NCBI GenBank assembly: GCA_015075185.1
Contig: JABTUW010000005.1
Coordinates: forward strand, 62,001-126,000
DNA length: 64,000 nucleotides
From: Anaerolineales bacterium
Lineage (GTDB): Bacteria > Chloroflexota > Anaerolineae > 4572-78 > J111
Direction: 5' to 3'
Within the stretch, counting starts at the first letter, position 1. The number at the start of each line of letters is the position of its first letter. Shown piece by piece: positions 26,884-35,063 of this stretch. The notes below the pieces were generated by a model. It searched no databases. It was not told the origin of the DNA and was given only the letters and a program-made list of their open reading frames with translations. A program made the translations under genes and the position numbers.

Positions 26884-29800
26884 TTATGGTTTGGTGGACA
26901 AAACCTCAATAATTTGTCCGGCCACTGTCTGCCAGTCAAGCGGACTGGCGGCTGTGAGTTCGCCGGACAAACGGGTAGTGCGCTCCTCGAGGAAATCACG
27001 AGCTGCCCCTTTTGTTTCGGCAGTACCGGCCGGGTGATGTTGAGCCAATGTCAGCAGTTGAGCGACGTGTTCCGTCTGGCCGGCCTGGAGTAGCAGCCTG
27101 GCTGCCCCGACAAAGACCTCCAGGGCAAAGGGGGCCAAATTGTGCCGGGTTGACAACAGCAGGGCTTGCCAGTAGTACTCTCCGGCTTCGCCTGGCCGAC
27201 TTTTCTTTGCCGAGACATGGCCCAATTGGCTCAAAACCCAGGCGCGATAGGGATCGTGGCCCATGCCGGCCCACAACTCCAGGGCTTGCTGCAAGCGTTG
27301 TTCAGCCTGCTGATATTCACCCTTATGGTAAGCCACACAGCCCAGGTTGCCCAGGCAGCGGGCCGTATAGTAGACGTTATTAATTGCCTGTGACGCCTCC
27401 AGGCATTGGTTCAAAGCCCACTCCGCGGCCACGTAGTCGCCGGTCAGCCGTAAGACCGTGGCCACATCGTCGAGAGCAGCGGCGGACTCCCAGTGACTCC
27501 CCATGGCATCGGTGATGGCAATACTCTCCTGGAGCGTTTGCATGGCCCGTTCGTACTCGCCCTGAGCCGTTTCAAGCACACCCCGTTCGCGCAGGGTATA
27601 GGCCAAACCGATTTGATCATTAAATTCCCGGCTGAGACTGGCCGCTTCGTCAAGAAGCTGCCGCGTTTGATTATAATCCCCGAACCATAAGGTCAGGATG
27701 GCCAGGTTGCGATTAACCAGCAGGCGGCTGCGGCGATCGTCAATCTCCTGGCAAATAGCCAGGCTTTCGCGCAACGGCGGTTCTGACTCGGCCAATAAGC
27801 CTCGCGCCGTTAAGCTGTTGCCCAAGACAAACAGACTTTTCGCCACACCCCAGCGGTCGCCAACTGCGGAAAAAAGGGCCAGGCTCTCTTCAATGCAGGC
27901 TTCAGCCTCACTGGTCTTGCCTTGCAGGAACACAAGCCAGCCCAGCCACAGCAGTGTGAACGCCTCCTGTTGCCGGTGACGCTCAGGGTGGGGAAATTGG
28001 CGCAGCAATGATAGACCCTGCTCCATCAGGCTTTGACCCGCTTGCAGTTCACCTCGATGAGCGCAGAGCATCCCCTGGCTCGCCAGGAGAAAGCCTCTTA
28101 AATTCTCCAGGGCATCGGCCGCCGCCTTGTCAAGCGCCGGGGGTGGAACAGCCAGCGCGGTTACGGCCTGCTGGAAGGCCGCTTCACCTTCGTGCAGCGC
28201 GCCGCGCATCTCGCTGTATAGACAAAGGCACTCGGCGGCTTGTTCGAGCGCATAGGCGTCTTTACATTCGACAGCTCGATGCCAGGCGGCCCGGATGTTA
28301 TCAAAATCAGCGGTAATTGCCTCCAAGGCTTCTTTCTGCGGGCCACTTTTGATAACGGCAGTCTGCTGGTGTAAAAAAGCGGTGTAGTAAGCATAATGGC
28401 GATCCTGGACTTGTTCATAGACGTGTAAGTTGGCCTGCAACTGTTCCAGGGAAAACTGCCGGATCAACTCGTGCATTTCATAGCGTCCGCTGCTGGTGCG
28501 GCGTAACAACGCCTTGTCCACCAATGATAACAGCCGGGGTAAGGTCGCCCCGGTCACTGCTTCAGCCGCCGGGCGCAGGCAGCCGCCGCGAAAGATGGAT
28601 AACTGGCTCAGGACAGCCTGTTCCTCCGGCAGCAGCCGTTCCCACGTTTGTTCAAAGACTGCTCTGATGCTGCGATGCCGCTCCGGCACATTGCGCAGCG
28701 ACGTGCTGAGGATATCCAGGTTGCGCTCCAGTTCCGCCGCGATTTCCCGGCAGGGCATCAGTCGAACCCAGGGGGCGGCCAGCTCCAACCCCAACGGCAG
28801 CCCATCTACCAGCTCGCAGATACGCACGGCATAGGGCATATCTTCGGCTGAAAGGGAGAAACTGGCCTGGGCCTGGCGGGCGCGTTGGAGAAACAGGCGC
28901 AGAGCGCTGTATGGCTCCAGCGTGGCTGAATCATCAACTGGGATCGTGTCGCCTCGCCGGGGGAATGTCATCCCCCCAACCTCATTGCTCCATTCTTCCT
29001 GTAAATTCAGCCGTTCTCGGGAGGTCACCAACAGGCTAACCCGGGGCGCTGTGTGCAAGATTTCAGAAAGCAACTCAGCCCCGCCTAAAAGATGTTCAAA
29101 GTTATCCACCACCAGTAGTAAATTTTTCTCGTGCAGGTAGGTCAAGAGCTGCTCTTTTGGCTCTGCCGCTCCGGCAAAGTTAAAATTGAGCGCTTCGGCT
29201 ATCGCCGAGACGATGAATTCAGGCTCACTCACCGGCGCCAGCGAAACAAAGTAGACTCCATGCGGAAACGCCTCTAGCAGCGCCGCCCCGGCGGCTAAAG
29301 CCAGCCGGGTTTTGCCGGTCCCGCCGGGGCCGACCAGGGTTAACAAACGGCAGTCAGGCTCATCGAGCAGCAGGCGTCGAATTTGACCGAGTTCCGCTTC
29401 ACGGCCAATGAGAGGAGAAAGTTGTGAGGGCAAATTGTGGCGCGGCGTCCCCCGCTCGACGGGTTCTGGCCGGCCAGGCTGTTGGGGTGCAGCCTCAGCC
29501 AACCTGCCTGCTGCGGGCTGGACCGGCGTCTCCACCCTTGTGCTGGCTGTCGCATATTGTTCTGGTGGAAGCATTGTTGCCTGGACCTGAGCTTTGACCG
29601 GGGGTGACTCCCGCCTGGCTTTGAGGAAGGGTTGCAGGATGCGTTTGGCTTTAATCGCTTCATACAGGGTTGTCGTCTCTTCTTCCGGCGGCAGGCCGAG
29701 TTCTTCCTCCAGCAGCCTGACGTACTCCTCGTATTGTCGAAGCGCAGCGGCCGGCTGTCCGGCCTGGTCATACACCTGGATCAACTGGCGCTGGGCCGGT

Positions 29801-30399
29801 TCGTGCAGTGGATCGAGCGCCACCCAGCGCCGGGCATGCGGAATGGCCGCCTCGGCTTTGCCCTGGGCATGCAAACCTTGCACAAGCCGCTCCAACGCCG
29901 AGGCTAACTCCTGGCGCAGGCTCTCCGTTTGAAAGAACTGCCAATCATCAAATTCGGGGCTGTCCCGGAGGGTAAATCCGGCCAGAAAATCGCCGGTGTA
30001 GAGGGCGGCGGCTTCGGCCAGGAGGGGCAGGCAATCGGCGCAAACGCTTTCTGCCGGGTGGTCATGGCGCTGGCAGGCAATCAAAACGCGCTGAAATTGT
30101 GCGGTATCTACCCAGAGGCCGGCCTCGCGGTTCAACTCGACCGTTTCCCGGTCGACGCTGAGCCAGTTGCCGGGCAGACCCGTGTTGAGCGCCGCCAGAT
30201 CCCGCCGAAAGTAGGCCCGGGCGCGTTGCTGGTCCAGATCAGGCCAGAAGAGAGTCGCCAGGGCGTCGCGGCTGTGGGGCTGGCCGGTCGCGGCCAGATA
30301 CGCCAGCATGGCCAAAGCCTTGCGGCGTTGAAGATCTAGCGGTGCATTATCCATCTCCACCCGGGGTGGACCGAACAGATAGAGTTTTAATTCCCCCAT
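26884..30399 (-). CDS. BTAD-type (SARP/AfsR-like) transcriptional activator with NB-ARC ATPase and TPR
   Basis: 1171 residues. Residues 1-95 are a winged-helix DNA-binding domain (LYLFGPPRVEMDN, DALATLFWPDLDQQRARAYF). Residues 96-245 are the bacterial transcriptional activation domain. A Pro/Gln-rich linker follows. Near residue 350 the STAND-type ATPase starts with Walker A (LVGPGGTGKTRLA) and Walker B (LLLVVDNFEHLL). From about 700 to the end there are tandem TPRs. This is the MalT/AfsR class: the ATPase-TPR part integrates a signal before DNA binding. Neighbours do not identify the regulon, although the P450/terpene cyclase cluster starts divergently next door. Confidence 0.92.
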   Translation of the reverse strand: MGELKLYLFGPPRVEMDNAPLDLQRRKALAMLAYLAATGQPHSRDALATLFWPDLDQQRARAYFRRDLAALNTGLPGNWLSVDRETVELNREAGLWVDTAQFQRVLIACQRHDHPAESVCADCLPLLAEAAALYTGDFLAGFTLRDSPEFDDWQFFQTESLRQELASALERLVQGLHAQGKAEAAIPHARRWVALDPLHEPAQRQLIQVYDQAGQPAAALRQYEEYVRLLEEELGLPPEEETTTLYEAIKAKRILQPFLKARRESPPVKAQVQATMLPPEQYATASTRVETPVQPAAGRLAEAAPQQPGRPEPVERGTPRHNLPSQLSPLIGREAELGQIRRLLLDEPDCRLLTLVGPGGTGKTRLALAAGAALLEAFPHGVYFVSLAPVSEPEFIVSAIAEALNFNFAGAAEPKEQLLTYLHEKNLLLVVDNFEHLLGGAELLSEILHTAPRVSLLVTSRERLNLQEEWSNEVGGMTFPRRGDTIPVDDSATLEPYSALRLFLQRARQAQASFSLSAEDMPYAVRICELVDGLPLGLELAAPWVRLMPCREIAAELERNLDILSTSLRNVPERHRSIRAVFEQTWERLLPEEQAVLSQLSIFRGGCLRPAAEAVTGATLPRLLSLVDKALLRRTSSGRYEMHELIRQFSLEQLQANLHVYEQVQDRHYAYYTAFLHQQTAVIKSGPQKEALEAITADFDNIRAAWHRAVECKDAYALEQAAECLCLYSEMRGALHEGEAAFQQAVTALAVPPPALDKAAADALENLRGFLLASQGMLCAHRGELQAGQSLMEQGLSLLRQFPHPERHRQQEAFTLLWLGWLVFLQGKTSEAEACIEESLALFSAVGDRWGVAKSLFVLGNSLTARGLLAESEPPLRESLAICQEIDDRRSRLLVNRNLAILTLWFGDYNQTRQLLDEAASLSREFNDQIGLAYTLRERGVLETAQGEYERAMQTLQESIAITDAMGSHWESAAALDDVATVLRLTGDYVAAEWALNQCLEASQAINNVYYTARCLGNLGCVAYHKGEYQQAEQRLQQALELWAGMGHDPYRAWVLSQLGHVSAKKSRPGEAGEYYWQALLLSTRHNLAPFALEVFVGAARLLLQAGQTEHVAQLLTLAQHHPAGTAETKGAARDFLEERTTRLSGELTAASPLDWQTVAGQIIEVLSTKP

Positions 30400-30423
30400 T
30401 AGCTGTCCTTACCCTCCACCTCC

Positions 30424-30453
30424 ATTATACCAAACACTGAGCTAATCAACCAA
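30424..30453 (-). promoter_or_regulatory. Probable promoter of the BTAD regulator
   Basis: On the minus strand, TTGGTT (30453-30448), 18-bp spacer and perfect TATAAT (30429-30424), about 25 bp upstream of the ATG at 30399. Confidence 0.5.
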
Positions 30454-30592
30454 ACCCCTTCCATGGAGCTATTTTCGACTCTAGAGACTGGGGACATCAA
30501 CTATCGATTGGGGGACACTTTTTTACTAAACTAACAGATGAGATAATATGATGACGATTTAGCCCTTCAAATCTGAGGCAATCATATACCCA

Positions 30593-30620
30593 TTGAAACC
30601 AGCCGTTATTTGTGTTATAC
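30593..30620 (+). promoter_or_regulatory. Candidate promoter for the P450 cluster
   Basis: TTGAAA, 16-bp spacer, TTATAC. It coincides with the alternative TTG start at 30593 and thereby argues that the P450 begins downstream, at 30821. The rest of 30454-30820 shows no other feature that I can support. Confidence 0.4.
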
Positions 30621-30820
30621 TTGAGGCCGGGAACGGGCTTAGTTCTTATAAACTATACGAGCTTCCTCCGCACTTCGATCAGCATCAACACCGCCTTACG
30701 CCTCTCACCCACCTTGCCAAAACTAATTTTTCTAAAAAGCTTATCGAGTTGATTAGGTTTAGGCCGGCTAATTTGGGCCAGGCGTCTCAGAGCGCTGGCA
30801 GTGGCTGGATAAAGGCATTA

Positions 30821-32185
30821 ATGTCACCGCGAAAACTTCCTCCCGGCGATAAAACCCTGTCCCCGTTGGGCATCGTCCCCCGGTTTGCCCGCGACCCCTT
30901 CGGCTTCCTGAGCGAGCAGCGCCAGCGCTATGGCGATGTCCTGACCATGCAGGGACCGCTTTACCGGCCCAACATTCTCATCAATGATCCTGACCTCGTT
31001 TACCAAATCCTGGTCACCCAGGCCGATCAATTTCGGAAGCCGCCCCTGCTCCAACGACCTTTTGTTTCCACCTTCGGCAATGGCCTTTTTTTCAGCGAGG
31101 GCGATTTCTGGCGGCGGCAACGCAAACTGATGCAGCCTGCTTTTCACCACCACCAAATCAACCGGTATGGCGAGGCGATGGTTCAACACACCACGGCGAT
31201 GCTCCAGGGCTGGCAAGAGGGCCAGACCCTGAACCTGGCCGCGACGATGCGTGCCCTGACTTTGATGATTGTCGTAGATGCCTTGTTTCAGGAGAATATC
31301 GGCCCGGAAACGGAGAGATTCGCCCAGGCCATCGGGATTGTGGGTGAAATTCTGGCCCAACAGTTTGTCCAGCCCTGGTTGGTCTGGCTGCCCGAATCGT
31401 TCCCCCTGCCTGTTTTGCGCCGTAAACGCCGGGCAGTGGCCGAGTTAGACCGGATTGTCTACGGCCTGATTGCCAAACGCCGGGCTGACGCCGCCGGTCG
31501 CACTGATTTACTGTCGCTCCTGTTGGCCGCCGAGGATGAAGCAACCGGGGAGCGGATGTCCGATGTCCAACTCCACGACGAAGTGTTGACCCTGTTCATC
31601 GCCGGGCACGAAACCACCGCCCTGGCTCTGACCTGGGCCTTTGTCTTGCTCAGCCAGACGCCCGAGGTGGAAGCCAAACTCCAGCGCGAACTGGACGCGG
31701 TTCTGGCCGGTCGTGCTCCGACGGTCGCCGACCTGCTTCATCTGCCTTACACCGAGGCGGTGATTAAAGAGACGCTGCGCCTTTATCCCCCGGCCCCAGG
31801 CATTCTTCGTGAGGCGCTGACGACGATTGACCTGGGGACACTCACCCTGGAAAAAGGGGATATTATCTGGCTCATCCCTTATTTCAACCAGCGCGACTCC
31901 CGCTATTTTGACCAGCCGGAGCGCTTTTGGCCCGAGCGGTTTGCCCCGGACAAGAGCGGCCGGCCGCTGGAACGGCGCATCCCGCGCTTCGCTTATTATC
32001 CCTTTGGCGGCGGGCCGCGTATCTGCATTGGCAACGGCTTTGCTATGTTAGAAGCCCGCCTCCTCCTGGCGACGCTGGCGCAGCAGGTCCGCTTTCGCCT
32101 GGCAGACGGCTATCAACCCAGGCTGAAATTCGGGGCAACCCTGGGACCTGATGGCCCGGTGCCGGTACAGCTCATCAAACAGTAA
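30821..32185 (+). CDS. Cytochrome P450
   Basis: 454 residues from MSPRKLPPGDKTLSPLGIVP; AAAGG lies 5-6 nt upstream. An in-frame TTG at 30593 would add 76 uncharacteristic residues. Signatures: I-helix LFIAGHETTALALTWAFVLL, K-helix EtlR in VIKETLRLYPPAPG, and the heme loop FGGGPRICIGNGFAMLE with thiolate Cys402. The overall type is close to class II/CYP102-CYP4-like P450s. The long F-G region suggests a hydrophobic substrate. No ferredoxin or reductase is adjacent. It heads a plus-strand run of GNAT, UGT and membrane terpene cyclase genes and could hydroxylate a terpenoid. Confidence 0.92.
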   Translation: MSPRKLPPGDKTLSPLGIVPRFARDPFGFLSEQRQRYGDVLTMQGPLYRPNILINDPDLVYQILVTQADQFRKPPLLQRPFVSTFGNGLFFSEGDFWRRQRKLMQPAFHHHQINRYGEAMVQHTTAMLQGWQEGQTLNLAATMRALTLMIVVDALFQENIGPETERFAQAIGIVGEILAQQFVQPWLVWLPESFPLPVLRRKRRAVAELDRIVYGLIAKRRADAAGRTDLLSLLLAAEDEATGERMSDVQLHDEVLTLFIAGHETTALALTWAFVLLSQTPEVEAKLQRELDAVLAGRAPTVADLLHLPYTEAVIKETLRLYPPAPGILREALTTIDLGTLTLEKGDIIWLIPYFNQRDSRYFDQPERFWPERFAPDKSGRPLERRIPRFAYYPFGGGPRICIGNGFAMLEARLLLATLAQQVRFRLADGYQPRLKFGATLGPDGPVPVQLIKQ

Positions 32186-32282
32186 ATTTCCCTGATGGGC
32201 GGTCCTGCTCAAGAATAGATGCCTATCGGGGTCATCATCGAGCGTTGGGCGGACAGGGAGTTACTGAGGAAAGGGTGGCACA

Positions 32283-32861
32283 ATGATCGAAGAGATAAAG
32301 TTGGAGACATTTCCGCAACTGCAAACCAGAAACCTGATTTTGCGCCGGCTGGTTCCCCCTGATGCTGAGGCCGTTTTTCGCATTTTTGCCGATGCTGCCG
32401 TGACCCAGTATTACGATTTGGAAACCTTTACCACCCTTGAACAAGCCAGCCAGTTAATCCAAAGGCAAACGGACCGCTTCGAGCAGCAGGCAGGCGTGCG
32501 ATGGGGCATCGCTCTCCCAGGGGACAACATCATTATTGGCAGTTGTGGTTACGTCTTTGATAAACCACACGCTCAGGCGGGGTTGGGGTACGAACTGAGC
32601 CAGGCCTTTTGGCGGCGTGGCTTTATGACCGAAGCCCTGGAGGCCATCCTTCGCTTTGGCTTCGAGACACTGGCTTTGAACCGGATCCAGGCCCTGGTCA
32701 TGCTAGACAATAAGGCTTCGGTCCAGTTGCTGCATAAATTAGGCTTTCAAGAAGAAGGGATTTTACGCGAATCTAAGTTTTTCAAAGGACAGTTCCACGA
32801 TCTGCGCTGTTTTTCGCTGTTGAAAAAGGAGTATCGGGGTAATACAAAGACCACAGCCTGA
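32283..32861 (+). CDS. GNAT-family N-acetyltransferase, RimJ/RimL type
   Basis: 192 residues. The N-terminus LQTRNLILRRLVPPDAEAVF is the usual RimJ-type start. The acetyl-CoA loop lies around ELSQAFWRRGFMTEALEAIL (a Q/RxxGxG/A variant). The C-terminal NKASVQLLHKLGFQEEGILR block is highly characteristic. Substrate unknown: ribosomal protein, antibiotic or small metabolite. It lies 97 bp after the P450 and 52 bp before the UGT-like gene, so it could acetylate a product of this cluster. Confidence 0.87.
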   Translation: MIEEIKLETFPQLQTRNLILRRLVPPDAEAVFRIFADAAVTQYYDLETFTTLEQASQLIQRQTDRFEQQAGVRWGIALPGDNIIIGSCGYVFDKPHAQAGLGYELSQAFWRRGFMTEALEAILRFGFETLALNRIQALVMLDNKASVQLLHKLGFQEEGILRESKFFKGQFHDLRCFSLLKKEYRGNTKTTA

Positions 32862-32913
32862 AAGGCAACCCCGAAGAGGGCTAAGAAGATAGTTGACGCC
32901 AGGTTGAGAAAAA

Positions 32914-34182
32914 ATGAAAATCACCATTCTGGCGACCGGCTCGCGGGGCGATGTCCAACCCTTTGTGGCCGTGGGCTTTGGGTTGCAGCAAGCCGGGCAC
33001 GAGGTAACCTTTGTCAGCAACGCCCATTTTGAAACGTGGGTCCACAGCTATGGCTTGAACTTTCGACCCGTCCACTGGAACGCCCAGGCCGCTTTACAAA
33101 CCGAGCAGGGCCAACGAATGGTGCAATCGGGCCGAATGCTCGAGGTGATAAGGTACTTTTTGCAGGAGGTCCCCAGACACATTGCCCAACTCCAGCTTGA
33201 AAGCTGGGCAGCTTGCCAGGATGCCGAAATTCTTTTCTACAGTCTTCTCTCCTCCTGGGGTTATGACATCGCCGAAAAACTGAAAATCCCCAGTCTTCCC
33301 GGCCTGTTGCATCCTTTGATCCCGACCCGCGCTTTCCCCACCCAGTTCTTGCGGGTAAACCTGGGCGGTCCGCTCAATTTAATGACGCACTACTTCACTG
33401 AACAGGCGTTTTGGCAGGTGGTCCGCCGCCCTACGAACACCTTTCGCCAGCAGGTTTTAAGTTTGCCCCCCTTTAGATTTCCTGAGACTTTGTTCAGCGT
33501 TCTGCGCCGGCAGCGATGTCCCCTGTTGTGCAGTCTTAGCCCCACCGTAATCGCCAGGCCGCCTGACTGGCCGGAATGGGTGCAGATGAAGGGGTACTGG
33601 TTCTTGCCCGCCCCAGCCGAGTGGCAACCTCTCGCTGATTTGGTCAATTTTATCCAGAGTGGGCCGGCACCGGTTTATGTGGGCTTTGGCAGCATGACCA
33701 ACCAAGCCGCAGCAGCGATGGGCCGGCTGGTGGTTAAAGCGCTCCGGCTATCCGGACAGCGAGGGGTGCTGGTCAGGGGGTGGGGCAGTCTTGGCGTAGG
33801 AGAGGTTGCGGATGATATTTTCTTCCTGGATGAAGCGCCGCATGACTGGCTTTTTCCCCAAATGGCAGCAGTGGTGCATCATGGGGGAGCGGGCACCACT
33901 GCGGCTGGCCTGCATGCGGGCGTGCCTGCGGTTATCGTACCTCATATGCAAGATCAACCTTATTGGGGCCAGCGAGTGTATGAGATGGGAGTCGGGCCGA
34001 GACCAATCCCGTATGGCAAACTCACCGCAGAGAAGTTAGCCCAACATATCACAATGGCTGTCCGCAGCCAGGTTATTCGAGACCGAGCCGAACAAATGGG
34101 GCGGAAAATTCGTCGTGAAGACGGCGTGGGGCAAGCCATTGAAGTGATTGAACATTATGCCGGTCCAGACCGGCATTTATGA
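32914..34182 (+). CDS. UGT/MGT-type glycosyltransferase (GT1 family)
   Basis: 422 residues, GT-B fold. The N-terminus MKITILATGSRGDVQPFVAV contains the GSRGDVQP hallmark of sterol/macrolide/lipid glycosyltransferases. The C-terminal donor motif VVHHGGAGTTAAGLHAGVP and QPYWGQRVYEMGVGP is complete, including the catalytic-domain HGGAGT. Members transfer sugars to hydrophobic aglycones such as sterols, hopanoids or macrolides. Placed between GNAT and the membrane terpene cyclase, it may glycosylate a terpenoid made here. Confidence 0.88.
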   Translation: MKITILATGSRGDVQPFVAVGFGLQQAGHEVTFVSNAHFETWVHSYGLNFRPVHWNAQAALQTEQGQRMVQSGRMLEVIRYFLQEVPRHIAQLQLESWAACQDAEILFYSLLSSWGYDIAEKLKIPSLPGLLHPLIPTRAFPTQFLRVNLGGPLNLMTHYFTEQAFWQVVRRPTNTFRQQVLSLPPFRFPETLFSVLRRQRCPLLCSLSPTVIARPPDWPEWVQMKGYWFLPAPAEWQPLADLVNFIQSGPAPVYVGFGSMTNQAAAAMGRLVVKALRLSGQRGVLVRGWGSLGVGEVADDIFFLDEAPHDWLFPQMAAVVHHGGAGTTAAGLHAGVPAVIVPHMQDQPYWGQRVYEMGVGPRPIPYGKLTAEKLAQHITMAVRSQVIRDRAEQMGRKIRREDGVGQAIEVIEHYAGPDRHL

Positions 34183-34269
34183 GGTCACCCCTACGGATGT
34201 GAAAGCAACTTCCTAAACGATGCCAGGCCTTTATAGTCAAGGTCTCAAAAGTATGGAAAGGCAATTTCT

Positions 34270-34935
34270 ATGGTGGAAGGACTCGGCCAGTTAAAAGGAT
34301 CGCCCAGCCGCGCCTACCTGGCGGGACTCAAGGTCCTGATGGGCCTCTGTTGGACCCTGACCTACCTCCTGATTATCCGGCGCGGGTTTGTAGACCAAAC
34401 GGTGGGGATACCCCTCGTATCCCTGGCCACCAATATTTCCTGGGAATTCATCTTTGCCTTTGTCTACCCCCACGGAAAAACCCAGCGAGCCGTCAACGCC
34501 GCCTGGTTTGGCCTGGACCTGGTTATCCTCTGGCAGCTTTTTCAATTTGGCAATACCGCCGGCCTGCCGGATGGTCTCTTTTACCTTTTTGTCATTTTAA
34601 CCCTGGTCACGGCCTCTTCCCTGACCCTCCTCATTACCCGCCACTTCCAGGACTGGCGCGGCCAATACACCGCCTTTGGCGGAAATCTGCTCATGTCGGT
34701 ACTGTTCATTACGATGTTGCTCGACCGGGGCAACCTGGCCGGCCAATCCATCTATATTGCGCTCTTCAAACTGCTCGGCACGGCAATCTCAGCCCTGGCC
34801 TTTTACCGCTACTACGCAGTCCCCCGGATCATCCCTTGGCTTGGCCTGGCGATCTTTATTTTTGACGGGATCTATCTGGTTATGGTCTACCAGCAGACTA
34901 TCGAGTCAGGCTTGAGCGTGTGGAGCCGATTCTGA
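34270..34935 (+). CDS. Pyr4/PaxB-like integral membrane terpene cyclase homologue
   Basis: 221 residues with about seven hydrophobic helices. The block LATNISWEFIFAFVYP places Glu59 at the end of helix 2. LAIFIFDGIYLVMVYQQ places Asp199 in the last helix. In fungal Pyr4 (about 240 residues), a Glu near 63 and an Asp near 218 are reported as essential (recollection), and bacterial homologues such as DmtA cyclise prenylated substrates. Family placement rests on these motifs, length and topology. Neighbours (P450, UGT) fit terpenoid tailoring. No prenyltransferase is visible in the window. It could instead be an uncharacterised 7-TM protein. Confidence 0.6.
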   Translation: MVEGLGQLKGSPSRAYLAGLKVLMGLCWTLTYLLIIRRGFVDQTVGIPLVSLATNISWEFIFAFVYPHGKTQRAVNAAWFGLDLVILWQLFQFGNTAGLPDGLFYLFVILTLVTASSLTLLITRHFQDWRGQYTAFGGNLLMSVLFITMLLDRGNLAGQSIYIALFKLLGTAISALAFYRYYAVPRIIPWLGLAIFIFDGIYLVMVYQQTIESGLSVWSRF

Positions 34936-35063
34936 TGTTCTGAATCTTCCATTATCTTTTCAGGAGGGAAAAACGGGTCTCGTACAGTTATGCCACCATT
35001 CGCCATCACCTACCAATTGTCCGCAATTGACTGGTTCAGGACCGTTTAAGTTTATATTCAAAT

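Noticed and set aside
30593..30820. 76-residue N-terminal extension of the P450 from a TTG
   Set aside because: The segment has no P450 features, coincides with a promoter-like sequence, and a good SD precedes 30821.
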